Shown here one piece after another: positions 1 to 6,624 of a stretch of 15,878 nt of DNA. The position numbers and the translations under genes were made by a program. The stretch is from Candidatus Competibacteraceae bacterium (GTDB lineage: Bacteria; Pseudomonadota; Gammaproteobacteria; Competibacterales; Competibacteraceae). Numbering within the stretch: position 1 is the stretch's first letter; every line of letters begins with the position of its first letter. The stretch is taken from NCBI GenBank assembly GCA_020444985.1, contig JAGRHK010000006.1, positions 1 to 15,878 on the forward strand, written 5' to 3'. The notes beneath the pieces are model-generated. The model was given only the letters and a program-made list of their open reading frames with translations. It made no database searches and had not been told where the DNA came from.

Positions 1-106
1 GATCGGCCAGGGCGGCCTCGATATAGGGTTGCAGCACCGGGGCCAGATCGGTCGAGGGAGCCGCCGTCGCCGTCGCTCTTTCGACGAGGGCGTGCGTATT
101 CGCCAT
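1..106 (-). pseudogene. 5' fragment of a tyrosine recombinase (integrase) gene, copy 1, runs off the left edge
   Basis: Reading leftward from an ATG at 106, the frame encodes MANTHALVERATATAAPSTD and continues open to the edge of the window, 35 codons in all. It is the same sequence as the start of the integrase stub at 851-1156, with one residue changed (Arg for Val at residue 10). The stub there shows this is the N-terminal segment leading into a SAM-like core-binding domain of phage-type integrases. A weak ribosome site (GAGG) sits 9 nt before the ATG. It follows the PIN toxin gene by 29 bp on the same strand. Whether this copy is also truncated cannot be seen, because the window ends first; pseudogene status is inferred from copy 2. 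Confidence 0.6.
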
Positions 107-107
107 G
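1..107. repeat. Direct repeat, copy 1 (partner at 1051-1157)
   Basis: These 107 bases match 1051-1157 with two adjacent mismatches (78-79, ct against ac). The match stops abruptly one base after the shared ATG (minus strand), so the sequences upstream of the two integrase stubs are unrelated. The window begins inside the repeat, so its full length is not visible; copy 2 suggests it could run on to the 13-bp motif, about 310 bp in total. Confidence 0.95.
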
Positions 108-135
108 GGTCAATACCTCTGGATCGGGGTCGAGG

Positions 136-561
136 TCAGGGTCTGAACGGATTTTCGAGGATCAATCCCTCAATCTGTTGACCGTCCTGCAAATCTTCGC
201 TGTAGAGTCGGGTACAGCCTGCCTCCAACGCCGCCGCTAGAATCAGGCTGTCATAAAAGCTATAGCGGTAGCGTGCGTGCAAATTGAGCGCACGGCTGTA
301 GAGACTGGCGGTAGGCATGACCCGCCACAGCGGCGCCAACACTCGTTCCAGGATCTGCTGTGCCTCCTCGCTGGAGGCGGGCCGCTGAAATTTGCCGGTC
401 AAGACGTTGAGCGTTTCCTGGACCACTTGATGGCTGATGCAGCCGGTACCTTCTGCCAGCGCGCGCGTCACTAACCGCCGAGCGATCGGCTGCTTTGCCG
501 GCTCCGCATCATCGAACAGATAAATCAGCACATTGCTGTCGAAGAAATCAACGGCGCCCAT
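136..561 (-). CDS. vapC: PIN-domain ribonuclease toxin (VapC family), first TA pair
   Basis: This 141-residue protein has the size and four acidic positions of a VapC-type PIN endoribonuclease: Asp8 in the opening FFDSNVLIY strand, Glu49 in VVQETLNV, Asp104 in SFYDSLILAA and Asp123 in LYSEDLQ. In this family these residues hold Mg/Mn and cleave RNA, and toxicity is blocked by the cognate antitoxin. The start ATG at 561 lies inside the antitoxin gene (14-bp overlap, different frame), which indicates translational coupling and supports the start. All catalytic residues are present, so it looks functional. Its RNA target cannot be predicted. A truncated integrase reading frame begins 29 bp downstream. 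Confidence 0.9.
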   Translation of the reverse strand: MGAVDFFDSNVLIYLFDDAEPAKQPIARRLVTRALAEGTGCISHQVVQETLNVLTGKFQRPASSEEAQQILERVLAPLWRVMPTASLYSRALNLHARYRYSFYDSLILAAALEAGCTRLYSEDLQDGQQIEGLILENPFRP

Positions 562-775
562 TCATCTCTTCTCGGTTGAAATGCTGTCCCCCGGAATGCA
601 AGCGGCCCTGCAAGTGGTCCAGGAGCTGATGAAAGCGTTCGACATCGTGTTGGCGCGCATAGCTTTCCAACCAAAGCCGGAAGGCATGGTTGAGTGTAGT
701 GTGGTGATCGCGGGCCACTGTACGGGCCTGCTGGATCAGGGTTTCCTCGGCGGAAAAGGTAATATTCTTCACCAT
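548..775 (-). CDS. Ribbon-helix-helix type antitoxin, first TA pair
   Basis: This 75-residue protein starts MVKNITFSAEETLIQQA and continues through TTLNHAFRLWLESYARQ. A short beta strand (NITFSA) followed by two helices is the layout of a ribbon-helix-helix DNA-binding antitoxin, and the charged C-terminal tail would wrap the toxin. The ATG at 775 is preferred over an upstream in-frame GTG at 817, because that GTG overlaps a good -10 box and the family conserves the segment from MVKNITF onward. The gene overlaps the PIN toxin by 14 bp, the usual antitoxin-first order. A palindrome and TATAAT box just upstream indicate autoregulation. The exact family (VapB-like or another RHH class) is uncertain. 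Confidence 0.85.
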   Translation of the reverse strand: MVKNITFSAEETLIQQARTVARDHHTTLNHAFRLWLESYARQHDVERFHQLLDHLQGRLHSGGQHFNREEMNGRR

Positions 776-787
776 GGGGATATTTCT

Positions 788-804
788 CGTGTGGAAGTCA
801 CACG
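788..804 (-). promoter_or_regulatory. Palindromic operator upstream of the RHH antitoxin
   Basis: CGTGTG (788-793) and CACACG (799-804) form a perfect 6-bp inverted repeat with a 5-bp spacer. It lies between the -10 box and the antitoxin start, the usual place for an antitoxin-antitoxin dimer to bind and repress its own operon. Binding by this particular protein is inferred. Confidence 0.7.
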
Positions 805-808
805 ATCT

Positions 809-814
809 ATTATA
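809..814 (-). promoter_or_regulatory. -10 box of the first TA operon
   Basis: The minus strand reads TATAAT exactly, 34 bp before the antitoxin start and just upstream of the palindrome at 788-804. No good -35 hexamer is seen 16-18 bp further upstream, so the promoter may be weak or need an activator. Confidence 0.6.
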
Positions 815-843
815 CACGGTTTTTTATTCATGTTTTAGCCCTA

Positions 844-856
844 ACTTCCGCTAATT
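844..856. repeat. 13-bp boundary motif shared with 1928-1940
   Basis: ACTTCCGCTAATT occurs here and again at 1928-1940, and its inner part (TTAGCGGAAGT) recurs inverted at 1946-1956. On the minus strand this copy supplies the TAG stop codon (851-853) of the integrase stub. It therefore marks where the integrase sequence is interrupted, and separates one integrase-TA module from the next. Confidence 0.75.
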
Positions 857-1156
857 CGGTCTGGTCGGATCAGGCCACCCCTGGGTGCTGTGCGCCCGGC
901 CCACGCTCACCAACCCGCGTTGCAAGGTCGCCATCGCATGATCGGTCGCATGGGCGACCAGATAGGCCGCCACCGTTTCGGGCGGCGCGGGCAGCGTTCC
1001 CCCCCATTGCAAAAAGCGCTGGAGGTCGGCGCGGTATTCGTGGCGGGTGCGATCGGCCAGGGCGGCCTCGATATAGGGTTGCAGCACCGGGGCCAGATCG
1101 GTCGAGGGAGCCGCCGTCGCCGTCGCTACTTCGACGAGGGCGTGCGTATTCGCCAT
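851..1156 (-). pseudogene. Truncated tyrosine recombinase, N-terminal core-binding segment only (copy 2)
   Basis: The 101-residue frame starts MANTHALVEVATATAAPSTD and contains the SAM-like core-binding segment of phage/XerC-type integrases (YIEAALADRTRHEYRADLQR, then a segment with PPETVAAYLV). The catalytic domain with its Arg-His-Arg-Tyr set is absent; a complete enzyme would be about three times longer. The frame closes at a TAG inside the 13-bp motif at 844-856, so the last residues (PN) come from the motif rather than the integrase. An in-frame start further upstream (1189) is possible, but ATG 1156 matches copy 1 and has AGGA about 6 nt upstream. It follows the second PIN toxin by 20 bp. 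It could be junk, or a recombination substrate carried with the TA module. Confidence 0.75.
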
Positions 1157-1157
1157 G
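1051..1157. repeat. Direct repeat, copy 2 (partner at 1-107)
   Basis: This is the second copy of the 107-bp integrase-start repeat, offset by 1050 bp from copy 1 with two adjacent mismatches. The sequence unit between the two offsets contains exactly one TA operon, which suggests module-by-module duplication or insertion. Confidence 0.95.
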
Positions 1158-1176
1158 AGCATTCCTGGTTTCTGAA

Positions 1177-1569
1177 TCAGGACACCCATTGTACCGGCGC
1201 GGGATACTGGGCCAATGTCGCATCAGCTGTGAGAAGAACAATCCCTTCAACCTGCGCTTGCGCAATCAGCAAATGATCGAAAGGATCGTTATGCACCGTA
1301 GGCGGTTCAGGAATCGCCACCACATGCGCGCTCAAGATCGGCAATTCCTCATAGCCATGATCCAGCAGCGCACGGCGCAACACCCGCTCATCGACCGTGA
1401 AATCCCGGTGTCCTTTACGGCGTTTGATCGCGACTTCCCATAAACTGACCACGCTAAAAACCAATTGGGTTTCTGGCAGTGCGCCCAGCGTATGCACAAC
1501 CGGCGGTAATCGATCCGGGCGGATCGTCGCCCATAACAACAAATGCGTATCCAACAAAAAGCGTTTCAA
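1177..1569 (-). CDS. vapC: PIN-domain toxin of the Sll0205-like VapC group, second TA pair
   Basis: This 130-residue protein begins MKRFLLDTHLLLWA and carries Asp7, Glu45 (SLWEVAIK), Asp95 and Asp98 (HNDPFDHLLIAQA) and Asp116 (LLTADATL). The HNDPFD and TADATL motifs are typical of the PIN subgroup often annotated as PilT-like or Sll0205-like toxins, which pair with Phd/YefM antitoxins, as here. It should be a metal-dependent RNase. Start ATG 1569 overlaps the antitoxin stop by 4 bp (ATGA), a classic coupled arrangement. It is not closely similar to the other PIN toxin in the window, so the two modules did not arise by copying one TA pair. Length and active-site residues are complete. Confidence 0.92.
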   Translation of the reverse strand: MKRFLLDTHLLLWATIRPDRLPPVVHTLGALPETQLVFSVVSLWEVAIKRRKGHRDFTVDERVLRRALLDHGYEELPILSAHVVAIPEPPTVHNDPFDHLLIAQAQVEGIVLLTADATLAQYPAPVQWVS

Positions 1570-1826
1570 GTGGGCGCATCCGCATCGTGACCGTAAAACG
1601 CCGCTTCGATCTCTTCCTGAAACAGGGTGTCGAAATCATCCGGTATCTGATACTGCCCTTCCAAAAGACCAAACCACTGTTTCGTCCCCGGCGCGGGGGC
1701 CTCCAAGGCCATCACCTTCACCAACGGCTTACCCGCCTTCGCGATCACGAAGGGCTCCCCCGACGCGGCGCGCTCGACCAAGCGCGATAAATGCGTCTTG
1801 GCTTCATGAATGTTGATCGTTTGCAT
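1566..1826 (-). CDS. Phd/YefM-family antitoxin, second TA pair
   Basis: The 86-residue protein starts MQTINIHEAKTHLSRLVERA and continues GEPFVIAKAGKPLVKVMAL, the standard Phd/YefM fold: a strand, a helix with the conserved EAKTHLS, a hairpin with the GKP turn, then a toxin-binding tail (residues about 50-86). ATG 1826 is chosen over a TTG two codons upstream because GGAG lies 8 nt before the ATG. It overlaps the PIN toxin by 4 bp. An inverted repeat at 1852-1872 is a likely operator for the repression by the antitoxin that is usual in this family. Confidence 0.9.
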   Translation of the reverse strand: MQTINIHEAKTHLSRLVERAASGEPFVIAKAGKPLVKVMALEAPAPGTKQWFGLLEGQYQIPDDFDTLFQEEIEAAFYGHDADAPT

Positions 1827-1851
1827 CTCCAAGGCTCCAGATCACGAGTAG

Positions 1852-1872
1852 ACTAAATTTAATGAGTTTAGT
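1852..1872 (-). promoter_or_regulatory. Inverted repeat operator/promoter of the second TA operon
   Basis: ACTAAA (1852-1857) and TTTAGT (1867-1872) are perfect inverted arms around an AT-rich 9-bp centre, 26 bp upstream of the Phd-type antitoxin start. Position and composition suit an autoregulatory operator that overlaps the promoter. No unambiguous -35/-10 pair could be fixed. Confidence 0.6.
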
Positions 1873-1921
1873 TTAAGGCTATCGCGGTGAACCGGCAAGC
1901 GTTTGGGGATCATCATCAATT

Positions 1922-1962
1922 TTTCTCACTTCCGCTAATTGAATTTTAGCGGAAGTGAGAAA
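1922..1962. repeat. Perfect 17-bp inverted repeat at the start of the TA island
   Basis: TTTCTCACTTCCGCTAA (1922-1938) is exactly complementary to TTAGCGGAAGTGAGAAA (1946-1962), with a 7-base centre. The left arm plus the first two centre bases contain the same 13-bp motif as 844-856. It lies upstream of the outermost TA operon, between it and the catabolic genes. It could be two abutting element ends, a recombination site or a hairpin. A simple terminator is less likely because the motif also recurs alone within the array. Confidence 0.85.
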
Positions 1963-2022
1963 CGCCTATAACACCACGCGGGTCTTTAACCCCACTAGCG
2001 CATACTACCCCATCATCCCGTC

Positions 2023-2040
2023 AGGGTTCGGAGGAACCCT
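2023..2040 (-). terminator. Hairpin just after the MhpD-like gene
   Basis: AGGGTTC and GAACCCT form a perfect 7-bp stem with a 4-base loop, immediately beyond the stop codon of the minus-strand hydratase gene. No U-rich tract follows on the transcript, so it is a weak candidate for an intrinsic terminator and may instead protect the 3' end. Confidence 0.35.
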
Positions 2041-2849
2041 CAGTTTGCAACAAGTGTGAAGTGAATACTGTCGAATCCATCAATACTGGCCACGGCCGAT
2101 TCACCTGGCAGGATCAAGTGGCTGCCGCCGAAGGAACCGGTGGTCACAATATCGCCAGCCTTGATCCAGTGGTCAGTACGGGCAAGCGCATTGGCGAGCC
2201 AGACCAGCGGATGCGCCGGATCTCCGGAAGGATGGCCACCACGCTGATCGACGACGGTCTTGTTACCGATTTCGACACGGACCGCTACGTCGGGTTTCAC
2301 GGCTGATCTCCACGACTCTACCTCGCGGCCAATCACGAGGCCCGAATTTCCCATGGCGTCAGCCCGGACCAGCAACGGATCGCGGTGGGTGATCGAGGGG
2401 AAGCGGGTTTCCAGAAGTTCAAAAGCGGCAAAGGCGCCGCCCACGGCTGCCCAGACATCTGGCGTCGAATAGTCCGAACCGTCTTGGCGGAGCGGAAGGT
2501 CGCGCCCAAAGCGGAACGCAATCTCAGCCTCGATCTTGAACTCCGAAAGGGTCGCATCAATCTTTGCCGGCGAAACGAGGACCCGCGTGGCGGGGATCGC
2601 TCCCCATTTTCCTTCGGTTTGGCCAACTTGAAACACTTTGTAGGCACCGATCAGTCCAAAATGTCGGACGACTGCAAGTTGCACGATGTCGGCAACATGC
2701 GCATCAGAGGGGATTGGCAAGTCGGCGGAAACAGAAACCGGTCGCCCGTTCCGACGGGCGTCGATCAACAGGTCGATAAGAAGTTGGTTTTCCATGAGAA
2801 TTTTCGCCAGATGATGGAGATCTTCAGGATCGAGGTCTACGAATATCAT
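2040..2849 (-). CDS. 2-keto-4-pentenoate hydratase-like protein (MhpD/fumarylacetoacetate hydrolase superfamily)
   Basis: The 269-residue protein matches MhpD-type hydratases and related decarboxylases in length and motifs: GAYKVFQVG (residues 68-76), the metal-binding IEAEIAF (Glu107 and Glu109), AAFELLETRF with Glu144, and a C-terminal GDIVTTGSFGGSHLI. These enzymes use Mg/Mn to hydrate, decarboxylate or tautomerise 2-oxo acids in the cytosol. Its start overlaps the stop of the SDR remnant by 4 bp (ATGA), suggesting the two were once a coupled pair downstream of the TRAP transporter. The ribosome site is weak, and a later Met19 start cannot be excluded. Substrate is unknown; from context it may act on a deoxy-oxo acid made from the imported compound. 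It appears intact. Confidence 0.85.
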   Translation of the reverse strand: MIFVDLDPEDLHHLAKILMENQLLIDLLIDARRNGRPVSVSADLPIPSDAHVADIVQLAVVRHFGLIGAYKVFQVGQTEGKWGAIPATRVLVSPAKIDATLSEFKIEAEIAFRFGRDLPLRQDGSDYSTPDVWAAVGGAFAAFELLETRFPSITHRDPLLVRADAMGNSGLVIGREVESWRSAVKPDVAVRVEIGNKTVVDQRGGHPSGDPAHPLVWLANALARTDHWIKAGDIVTTGSFGGSHLILPGESAVASIDGFDSIHFTLVAN

Positions 2850-3199
2850 TGACGTGCTGCAACGGCATGTCCGAAATCATGTGACATCGTAAAAGATCGG
2901 GCTAATCCGACCACGGTGGCCTTGCTTGCGCATACTGGCTGCAGAACCGCGCGCGGTGCACTGCCGATAAGGATCACTTTACCGCCGTCTGCCATTTGCG
3001 GGACGATCGTGTATTGACCAGTTGAATTACTGTCTTGACATGCAGACGCCACACCTCGCGACCGGTGCAAGATAGCTCCCACCACAGGCGGCGATGTGGT
3101 CACCGCACGACCATCACCGCACAGGAAGCATGGCGGACCCTCGACTTGTCGGAGTACCGAAGCCAACCCGAAAACGAAGCGAAAAGGTAATCGCATCAT
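2846..3199 (-). pseudogene. Frameshifted short-chain dehydrogenase/reductase remnant
   Basis: The open frame (117 codons) is a patchwork. MADGGKVILIGS and ASKATVVGLARSF resemble the intact SDR at 10358-11059 (MPDGGRIVLIGS and AATKAALIGMSRSW). The catalytic tyrosine is missing in this frame (PVCASKA), but the neighbouring frame reads SQY directly before it, so a one-base loss splits the YxxxK motif; a second shift must lie between GS and SQY. Further upstream another frame reads EVWRLHVKTVIQLVN, matching AMWAVHVQAASVLVN of the intact protein. The nucleotide-binding N-terminus and the C-terminal 60 or so residues are gone. It ends in a 4-bp overlap with the MhpD-like gene. The call rests on by-eye alignment to the in-window homologue. 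Confidence 0.75.
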
Positions 3200-3210
3200 C
3201 TTCGGGATGA

Positions 3211-3239
3211 TCCGGGGAAATGCGCTAAATCACCCCGGA
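3211..3239. other. Inverted repeat between the permease gene and the SDR remnant
   Basis: TCCGGGG (3211-3217) and CCCCGGA (3233-3239) are perfect 7-bp arms with a 15-base loop, next to a smaller hairpin (ATCATC/GATGAT, about 3195-3211). There is no T-tract on either strand. It may attenuate transcription from the transporter into the downstream genes, but this is only a structural observation. Confidence 0.3.
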
Positions 3240-3259
3240 CCTGCCCGGCACATGTGTGG

Positions 3260-5137
3260 TCAGACTGCTCGCTGCTTGGTGCTCGGGATGGGCTTCATTA
3301 GGAAGCACCAGCCGATCAGGAGCGCACTTGCGACGATGCCCGCCAACCAGAATGTGGAGAGGGTTGGCTCGACAACCAACAAGAGGCTCAGCCCCAAAAA
3401 CGCCGTACGTTCGAAAATGTTGAGCCGATACTTGAGCCAGGCTTCAATAAAAACGGCCCAGTTGAACGTAGCAAGGATCAAGCCGACGGCACCGATCGCG
3501 ATCTGCCAGGACGCTCCCTGCCAAAGTAGATGTGGATCGTTAATGAAGGCGAACGGCACGAGGAAGATCACGAGCGAATAGATGAACGCTAGAATCCCCG
3601 TCTTGTTCACATTCGACCCCGCAATGCCCGCTGCTGCAAAGGTGCAAAGCGCGACCGGCGGCGTCACCATCGAGAGCACACAGTAGTAGAGCACGAACAT
3701 GTTCGCTGCGAGCAGATCGACCCCCATTCCCGTCAGAGCCGGCACGAAGACCAGTGAACCGATGATGTAGGCCGCCACAGTGGGCAGTCCCATGCCCATG
3801 ATAATGCAGCCGAAGATGACGAGGACGAGTGAGAGGTAGAGGTTATTGGCGCCAATCTCGGTCAGCATGCTAACAAACTTGATCGCCAAGTTCGATTGTG
3901 TGGCAACAACCATGACGATGCCGACTGCGGCCAGTGGGGCCGAGATCTGTCCCATCTGCTTCGCCGTGTCCATCACCGTGTCGTAAAGGGACCGCACCGG
4001 GTACCATGTCGACTTGTGCAGGACCGGCACCACGAGCGACAGGACGGTGCCGACAAGCGCGGCGAAGGGCGCGGAATATCCTATGACCAACGTCACGATC
4101 ATCGCCAACGGTGCGATCAGAAGGTGCAGCCGCGGCAGGATCGGCGGCATGTCGAGCAGTTCGCTGTTGATATTGCCAACCCCCGACTTGCGGGCGCGCA
4201 GGTCCACGATGACCATGAGCGCGAAGTAGAACGCGATTGCTGGGATCAGGCCGGCGGCTGCGATCTTCACATAGGGGATTCCAAGTAGGTCGGCCATGAC
4301 GAAGGCAGCGATGCCCATCACCGGCGGCATGAGTTGGCCACCCGTGGAAGCAATGGCTTCAGTCGCCGCTGCCTGTTCCTTGGAGTAACCGGACCGATGC
4401 ATGATTGGAATCGTAAGAACGCCAGTCGATGTTGTGTTAGCGATCGCCGAACCGCTGACCATCCCGAACAGAGCCGAACCGACCAGCGACATCTTCGCGG
4501 CTCCACCGGCAAAGCCTGAGGTCGCCTTCATGGCCAAGTCGATAAATAGTGGTCCGCCGCCGGTGATGGAGAACACGGAGCCGAACAACACGAAGTAAAA
4601 CACGAAGTTAATCGCGGCGCTGGCAGTCACGCCAAAAATCCCTGACGTCTGCATGGTGACCAGCTCTGCCTGCGTACTGAGCGAGAAACCGGGGAAAGAA
4701 AGCCATCCGGGCGCCAGAAATCCAAGATAGGCGTAGGCGATGAACACGCAGACCACCACCAAAAGCGACATACCAACCGACCGACGCACCGCCTCCAAGA
4801 TCAGGATTACGCCCGCAAGATGCATGAAGATATCGATGGGAAAGATCGGGTCGATCATTTCCAAACGGCGTTCGAGGCGCGGGATTTCGAAGTAATAGAG
4901 GACCACAAGACTCAGCGAGAGTGCGAGGCAGGTCAGCGTGATCGCACGTCGGAGCCAGAGAAATCTACCATCATCGCTCTCGATGGAAAACGCGTATACA
5001 AGAGCTACCGCCATGTACACGTGGAAGGCCGCGATCGACATCGGCGGAACTGGGAAGAAGAACTGCGTCAGCAGGACACCGACATAGGTGAATGCCAGCA
5101 CCACTTGAATGATGCGCATAACCAGTGAGAACTTCAT
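3260..5137 (-). CDS. TRAP transporter permease, fused 4TM/12TM (TAXI type)
   Basis: This 625-residue, very hydrophobic inner-membrane protein joins a DctQ-like small subunit (roughly the first 120 residues) to a DctM-like large subunit. The DctM signature is clear at about 210-285: SGFAGGAAKMSLVGSALFG, SGSAIANTTSTGVLTIPIM, then ASTGGQLMPPVMGIAAFVMA. TAXI-TRAP systems use ion gradients to import small organic acids delivered by a periplasmic binding protein. ATG 5137 is chosen because GGGG lies 7 nt upstream; a TTG one codon earlier is less well placed. It lies 79 bp downstream of the binding-protein gene in the same operon. The full length is present without obvious breaks, so transport is probably functional. 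Confidence 0.95.
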   Translation of the reverse strand: MKFSLVMRIIQVVLAFTYVGVLLTQFFFPVPPMSIAAFHVYMAVALVYAFSIESDDGRFLWLRRAITLTCLALSLSLVVLYYFEIPRLERRLEMIDPIFPIDIFMHLAGVILILEAVRRSVGMSLLVVVCVFIAYAYLGFLAPGWLSFPGFSLSTQAELVTMQTSGIFGVTASAAINFVFYFVLFGSVFSITGGGPLFIDLAMKATSGFAGGAAKMSLVGSALFGMVSGSAIANTTSTGVLTIPIMHRSGYSKEQAAATEAIASTGGQLMPPVMGIAAFVMADLLGIPYVKIAAAGLIPAIAFYFALMVIVDLRARKSGVGNINSELLDMPPILPRLHLLIAPLAMIVTLVIGYSAPFAALVGTVLSLVVPVLHKSTWYPVRSLYDTVMDTAKQMGQISAPLAAVGIVMVVATQSNLAIKFVSMLTEIGANNLYLSLVLVIFGCIIMGMGLPTVAAYIIGSLVFVPALTGMGVDLLAANMFVLYYCVLSMVTPPVALCTFAAAGIAGSNVNKTGILAFIYSLVIFLVPFAFINDPHLLWQGASWQIAIGAVGLILATFNWAVFIEAWLKYRLNIFERTAFLGLSLLLVVEPTLSTFWLAGIVASALLIGWCFLMKPIPSTKQRAV

Positions 5138-5216
5138 CAAACTACCCCTTTTTGGCGAAGCTCAAGATCGCCAGGCACAACCTTCAACCTGGCAATCTCA
5201 AGCGTTCTGAGCGAGA

Positions 5217-6212
5217 TCAGTCGATCCAACCCTGTTCGCGGTAGTAGCGGGCTGCGCCGGGATGCAGTTCAAGAATCGCCTGATCGGGCTGAGCGCCGGC
5301 TTTCGGATCCCAACCAGCCAGTGGAGCATACGTCTTCGCGATCTCATCGCGGGCCTCAACCAACGCTTTGGTGACTTGGTAGATCACGTCTTCGCTCTTG
5401 TTGCGATTGGCGATCAAGAGGGTAGGCGACGTTGGATTGATGTAGCCGGTGTCAAGTCCCTGATAGGATCCCGCTGGCATGGTTCCACGGGGCATTCCTA
5501 GCTTCTCCATATGTTTGAGCACGGTCTCCGATATCGGAAGAAAGACCATAGCCGACGTCAGGGTCGCCTCTGTCATCGTCGCCTGACCGATCGGCGAGTT
5601 CTCGATATAGACATCGGCGGTACCGTCGCGCAGCATCTGAGCGATCTGGGCCGTTTCCACCTGGATGATGGCGCCCTTTTTGCGAAGCTCCTCCAGACTC
5701 GTGCCAAGCGCTTCGAACATGTAGTTGGCGATGATTGGAACCTGCGAACCCGTCGGCTTCATGGCGATACGCGGTGGCTTGTCGGCGGCGATAACCTTTT
5801 CCAGTGTGTCGTTGCCGGTCTGATCGACATAGGCCTTGCGGGCTACGACGGTCGTGTACGAGATCTGCAAACCGCCGACCACGGTGGTGATATCTTCGCT
5901 TTTGCGTTCCTTGAACTCTTCACCAATGCCGTCGCGCGCCCACACGGCCGCATTTGATGTGACGAAACCCAAATCGGCCAACCCCCGATTGACGGCTACT
6001 GGGTTGGCCATGCCACCACCCCGCGGTAAGACCTCCACCTCGAGCTTAAGGTCGCCTTTCGATTTGGAGATAATCTCGCCAAACGTCGATCCATACGAAT
6101 ACCAGGATCCGCCGGGCGGCATCGAAATCAGTTTGATTGTCTGCTGAGCCTGTACGGCTACGGGCGCAATAACAAACGCCGCAACCATCAAACCCTTTAA
6201 AAACTTATTCAT
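5217..6212 (-). CDS. TAXI-family TRAP transporter solute-binding protein
   Basis: The 331-residue protein has a signal peptide (MNKFLKGLMVAAFVIAPVAV, cleavage probably after AQA near residue 22) followed by a TAXI-type binding domain: IKLISMPPGGSWYSYGSTFG, then RGGGMANPVAVNRGLADLGF and AVWARDGIGEEF. It captures the substrate in the periplasm and hands it to the fused permease. A near-perfect ribosome site (AAGGAGGA, 6217-6224) precedes ATG 6212. It is the first gene of the minus-strand operon, and its promoter region carries a copy of the 16-bp motif shared with the plus-strand catabolic genes, which points to co-regulation. Known TAXI ligands are mostly acidic or amino-acid-like; the ligand here is unknown. 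Confidence 0.95.
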   Translation of the reverse strand: MNKFLKGLMVAAFVIAPVAVQAQQTIKLISMPPGGSWYSYGSTFGEIISKSKGDLKLEVEVLPRGGGMANPVAVNRGLADLGFVTSNAAVWARDGIGEEFKERKSEDITTVVGGLQISYTTVVARKAYVDQTGNDTLEKVIAADKPPRIAMKPTGSQVPIIANYMFEALGTSLEELRKKGAIIQVETAQIAQMLRDGTADVYIENSPIGQATMTEATLTSAMVFLPISETVLKHMEKLGMPRGTMPAGSYQGLDTGYINPTSPTLLIANRNKSEDVIYQVTKALVEARDEIAKTYAPLAGWDPKAGAQPDQAILELHPGAARYYREQGWID

Positions 6213-6363
6213 ATAATCCTCCTTTTATGACGTAGTTATGTTCAGGTCCGACTTGCGCTCGGACTCGGCGGTGCACCAATACGGCTGATGACGACGCCTC
6301 CCTGGGCCATTCATATTTGGATCAACGGCCCACGCTTCCCCGAGCGGTAGCTAAAGTTTGCAG

Positions 6364-6391
6364 GTTATAACGCTGTTGTCAATTTGTAAAG
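6364..6391 (-). promoter_or_regulatory. Promoter and operator of the TAXI-TRAP operon
   Basis: The motif TTGTCAATTTGTAAAG occupies 6376-6391 (plus strand). Its right part reads TTTACA on the minus strand (6385-6390), a good -35, and TATAAC (minus, 6364-6369) is a good -10, although the 15-bp spacing is short. The motif overlaps the core promoter, the position expected for a repressor site. The start codon is about 150 bp downstream. Confidence 0.55.
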
Positions 6392-6594
6392 AATTACCGC
6401 GAACGCGATTTGGTGGGGTGGTTTTTTTGTGGTGCGTCGGATCTCGTCTCTCGCTCAAAACCTCTGAAGCGACCTTATTCTTGGTTGCTGCTTAGACAGA
6501 TCGATTGGATGAAAGGTAGGTGTTGGCGAGACTGGGCTGAGATTCTTGGACGATGGCCGTCAAACAGTCGAATTGCTTTCAGGGGTAGCCGATG

Positions 6595-6624
6595 TTTACA
6601 ACAGGTAAACAAGCATTTTATAGC
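6595..6624 (+). promoter_or_regulatory. Promoter and operator of the deoR remnant/kinase operon
   Basis: TTTACAACAGGTAAAC (6595-6610) is a copy of the shared 16-bp motif, and GTTTAC/GTAAAC makes it a 6-bp inverted repeat with a 5-base centre. TTTACA at 6595-6600 can serve as -35 with TATAGC at 6619-6624 as -10 (18-bp spacing). It lies about 80 bp before the strong ribosome site at 6688-6695. Confidence 0.55.

Noticed and set aside
851..1276. Other long overlapping frames (minus 870-1265, plus 890-1276) over the integrase stub
   Set aside because: Arg-rich, low-complexity translations out of phase with the recognisable integrase segment; they are GC-rich shadows.
1..1962. CRISPR array or classical integron attC array
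   Set aside because: Repeats are two long integrase fragments and a 13-bp motif, with protein-coding spacers; there is no short regular repeat-spacer pattern and no typical attC arms.
3096..3581. Plus-strand 161-codon frame opposite the permease end and SDR remnant
   Set aside because: It straddles two features on the other strand, has no recognisable motif and no ribosome site.
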